Assembly (NCBI RefSeq): GCF_016342785.1
Contig: NZ_JAEINH010000001.1
Location: forward strand, 248,001-312,000
DNA from: Sanguibacter suaedae
Lineage (GTDB): Bacteria; Actinomycetota; Actinomycetes; Actinomycetales; Cellulomonadaceae
Direction: 5' to 3'
Length of the DNA stretch: 64,000 nucleotides
Under the pieces are notes generated by a model that was given only the letters and a program-made list of their open reading frames with translations, made no database searches and was not told the origin of the DNA. The translations under genes and the position numbers were made by a program. Of this stretch, positions 61,912-64,000 are shown piece by piece; position 1 is the first letter of the stretch; every line of letters begins with the position of its first letter.

Positions 61912-62226
61912 ATGGCAAGGCAAGCTACGGTCGCCCGCAGGACGAAGAGTCAACGGATCGAGGTCCGCGCGACGGAGCGCCAGGAAGCGGTGCTTCGCCA
62001 GGCTGCGTCGGCGTCTGACAAGACCATGACCGAGTTCATCCTGGCGACGGCCGTCGAGCAGGCTGAGCGCATCCTCGCCGAGCGTCGCTGGTTCACTGGC
62101 ACCGCCGAGCAGTACGACACCTTCCTCATGCTGCTCGACGAGCCCCTCGAGTCGACCGAGAAGTTCGAGAAGCTGTGGTCCCGCCCGTCGCCGTTCGGCA
62201 AGCCCTTCACCCCGACGGATCGATGA
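61912..62226 (+). CDS. DUF1778-family (TacA-like) antitoxin
   Basis: 104 residues from ATG 61912, five bases after TGGAGG. An N-terminal ribbon-helix-helix (KSQRIEVRATERQEAVLRQAASAS) with TEFILATAVEQAE is followed by a C-terminal toxin-wrapping tail (FDTFLMLLDEP-type, ending PFGKPFTPTDR). Coupled to the GNAT toxin by ATGA. Confidence 0.9.
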   Translation: MARQATVARRTKSQRIEVRATERQEAVLRQAASASDKTMTEFILATAVEQAERILAERRWFTGTAEQYDTFLMLLDEPLESTEKFEKLWSRPSPFGKPFTPTDR

Positions 62227-62732
62227 GCGACGGAGTACTCGAGCCGCCACGTCGCCTGACGAAGAACGATGATCGAACCGCCTTCACCAGCGGCGCACCG
62301 GAGTTGGACGACTGGTTCCGCCGCTTCTCTCTCGAGAATCAGCAGGCCAACAACGCAGTCACCTATGTGACTGTGCGCGACGGTGTGGCACTCGGCTACT
62401 ACGCCGTCGCGATGTCGGCCTACACGACGCTGGACCTGCCCGAGCGGATGCAGAAGAACCGCCCGAAGGAGATGCCCTGCATCCTGCTGGCACGCCTGGC
62501 AGTGGACACGACAGCGCAGGGCCAGGGAGTCGGCGCGGCACTCCTCAAGCATGCGATGGAGCGGGCAATCTCACTGAGCGAACAGGTGGGTGCAGCGGCT
62601 CTTCTCATCCATTGCCGTGACGACGCCGCACGCGACTTCTACCTTGCCAACGGGAACTTCGTCGCTTCCCCCGTGGAACCCATGCACCTCATGCTGCCGA
62701 TGAAGGAGATCCGTCGCCGCCTCGGGCAGTGA
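62223..62732 (+). CDS. GNAT toxin (TacT-like aminoacyl-tRNA acetyltransferase)
   Basis: 169 residues. Landmarks of TacT-type toxins: FTSGAPELDDWFRRF near residue 20, LARLAVDTTAQGQGVGAALL (acetyl-CoA loop) near 85 and the catalytic Tyr in ARDFYLANGNFVASP near 140. Such toxins acetylate aminoacyl-tRNA and stop translation unless bound by the DUF1778 partner. Confidence 0.9.
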   Translation: MSDGVLEPPRRLTKNDDRTAFTSGAPELDDWFRRFSLENQQANNAVTYVTVRDGVALGYYAVAMSAYTTLDLPERMQKNRPKEMPCILLARLAVDTTAQGQGVGAALLKHAMERAISLSEQVGAAALLIHCRDDAARDFYLANGNFVASPVEPMHLMLPMKEIRRRLGQ

Positions 62733-62746
62733 CGAGCACCAGTCGA

Positions 62747-63517
62747 TCAGCGCTCGAGCCGCCTGTCCGGTCGGACGGCCCACCACAGGAACGACAGACC
62801 GACAGCCGCGGCGGCCGCGCCGAGGCCGGCGCCGATCGCCGTGCTGGAGAGGACGTGGGCGACCCCCGATTCCGCGTCGTGGAGCACCAGGGCCACCGCG
62901 ACCGCGCCGACGACGGCAGCGCCCCCGAGGACGGCGGCCACTCGCACGAAGCGTGCGCGACGCCTCGGGTCGGACGACACGAGCCACTCCCCGCGGTGCC
63001 GCCAGGCGAAGGCGACGAGGACGACGAGGCCGAGGGCCGTGCTCAGGTGCTGGAGGAGACGAGCCCACGTGAGGGACCCGACGACGTCGGTGCGGAGCGC
63101 TGCGACGTTCTCCACGAACCACCCGTCGCTGTGCGTGAACGAGTCCCAGGCCACGTGGGTCAAGACACCGAGCGCGAGCGAGAGCACCACCCACACCACC
63201 CAGAGCAGCGTCGGAGCCTCCCTGGTGGCCTCGGAGGTGGCCGGGAGCGCCCAGCGCGCTGGGCGTACGCACGCCGCCAGCGCGATGTAGAGGACGAGCG
63301 CCAGCGGCATCGCGACGGTCACCGCCCCCGGCCACGCGTGCGTGGTGGTCGCGTTGAGGAACGGCTCCCACCACGCCTGGGCGCTCACCGGGATGCGCAG
63401 CGCCCGCAGGAAGTACGGCAGGTCAGGCGCCAACGCACCCGCCACGAGGGCGGTAGGCACGAGCGGGCCGCGCATCAGAGGAAGGACTGCGGCGGGGTGG
63501 ACGAAGGTCAAGGGCAT
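62747..63517 (-). CDS. DUF4184-family membrane protein
   Basis: 256 residues. The opening PLTFVHPAAVLPLMR and LAPDLPYFL near residue 35 are the family signature, with HVAWDSFTHSDGWFV near 125. About six membrane segments follow the pattern of small metal-dependent membrane hydrolases. GAGGT precedes ATG 63517. Confidence 0.85.
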   Translation of the reverse strand: MPLTFVHPAAVLPLMRGPLVPTALVAGALAPDLPYFLRALRIPVSAQAWWEPFLNATTTHAWPGAVTVAMPLALVLYIALAACVRPARWALPATSEATREAPTLLWVVWVVLSLALGVLTHVAWDSFTHSDGWFVENVAALRTDVVGSLTWARLLQHLSTALGLVVLVAFAWRHRGEWLVSSDPRRRARFVRVAAVLGGAAVVGAVAVALVLHDAESGVAHVLSSTAIGAGLGAAAAAVGLSFLWWAVRPDRRLER

Positions 63518-63699
63518 GAGGTCAACCTCGGGGGGCGGGAACCGGCGACTGGCTGAGGACGACGTCGGATCCGTGAGGCACGGCTGGTGGGTCGTCGGAG
63601 ACGACCGTAGGTTCCCGCCCGGGCCTGCCACGTCCACCTGGAGGAGGATCGCCACTCGCAGGCATTCCCGCGGGGCCCCGCGTGAGCAAGGATGGCTCC

Positions 63700-64000
63700 G
63701 TGGACACCTTCGCGGAGATCGCCGACGAGCGTCGGGCGCTCGCCGACCTGCTGTCCGGGCTGACGGGAGACCAGCTAAGGGTGCAGAGCCTCTGCGAAGG
63801 ATGGTCCGTGCGGGACGTCGCCGCGCACCTCGTGGTGCCCCTCGAGGTGGGCTTGCCAGGGTTCGCGGTTGCCATGCTGCTGAGCCGGGGCAACTTCGAC
63901 GTGGCCAACCGGCGCCTGACCCGACGGCTCGCCCGTCGGCCGATCGAGGAGATCGTCGCCGTCCTGCGGAAGAAGGCCGACTCGCGGTTCACGCCTCCGG
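63700..64000 (+). CDS. Maleylpyruvate isomerase/DinB-like protein (partial, cut by the window end)
   Basis: The open frame runs off the right edge after 100 codons. GTG 63700 has AAGGA eight bases upstream; GTG 63682 is also in frame. LCEGWSVRDVAAHLVVPLEV near residue 33 is the mycothiol-dependent maleylpyruvate isomerase N-terminal motif with its metal His. The substrate in this very broad actinobacterial family is unknown. Confidence 0.8.
   Translation, partial: MDTFAEIADERRALADLLSGLTGDQLRVQSLCEGWSVRDVAAHLVVPLEVGLPGFAVAMLLSRGNFDVANRRLTRRLARRPIEEIVAVLRKKADSRFTPP

Noticed and set aside
61912-62732. Housekeeping acetyltransferase with a small unrelated upstream gene
   Set aside because: Gene order, ATGA coupling and DUF1778 partner fit a toxin-antitoxin pair.

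Overview
The window is high-GC actinobacterial DNA. Gene style (four-base ATGA/GTGA overlaps almost everywhere, GTG starts, LAxTG-type wall anchoring, a LacY-like symporter beside a GH43 arabinosidase, mannitol ABC genes under a SorC regulator) suggests a soil or plant-associated member of Micrococcales, perhaps near Cellulomonadaceae or Promicromonosporaceae. That placement is an inference from gene content; no rRNA or tRNA gene was seen.

Left part (1-32 kb), metals and sugars. A six-gene minus-strand operon (8958 to 1596) holds a three-repeat wall protein, a zinc-type substrate-binding protein with an inserted repeat domain, a membrane-anchored repeat protein, an ABC ATPase, an ABC permease and a Fur-family regulator (Zur), every junction overlapping by four bases. 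An AztD-like histidine-rich propeller follows. Fur/Zur-like inverted repeats precede both transcription units. Next come mannitol dehydrogenase, an arabinosidase/symporter pair behind a LacI-type operator, a SorC regulator and a divergent polyol ABC importer; five GCTCA-NN-TGAGC-like boxes tie mannitol dehydrogenase to the importer. Then follow a TetR/epimerase pair, an arsenic operon (acr3, an arsR-arsC fusion, arsC), a GH15/EamA/TetR operon, a CurA-like oxidoreductase, a tandemly duplicated membrane-protein/padR locus, and a CmtR-like sensor with a CDF exporter.

Middle part (32-48 kb), conflict and cell wall. A RES/Xre-type toxin-antitoxin pair has a frameshift in the toxin. The most striking locus is 33.7-39.6 kb: a D-Ala-D-Ala dipeptidase, an alanine/serine-type racemase, a D-Ala ligase, an acyltransferase-3 membrane protein, a NarL-type kinase and its regulator, all overlapping by four bases. 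This is the parts list of a D-Ala-D-Ser glycopeptide-resistance operon, but with the VanT membrane and racemase halves on separate genes. A 1687-residue secreted RHS protein follows on the minus strand, with a membrane protein overlapping its stop codon (probable immunity gene) and two further small proteins beyond.

Right part (48-64 kb), envelope signalling. A VanY-like carboxypeptidase is divergent from an OmpR/EnvZ-type two-component pair. A KdpD-like kinase lacking the usual N-terminal half and KdpE lie upstream of a TrkH-type potassium channel and a soluble PAS chemoreceptor. A SigE-family sigma factor and its membrane partner are followed by a paralogue in which sigma region 2 is fused directly to the membrane partner. 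A short MetE-like protein, an alpha/beta hydrolase, a TacA/TacT-type toxin-antitoxin pair, a DUF4184 membrane protein and the start of a maleylpyruvate isomerase-like gene complete the window.
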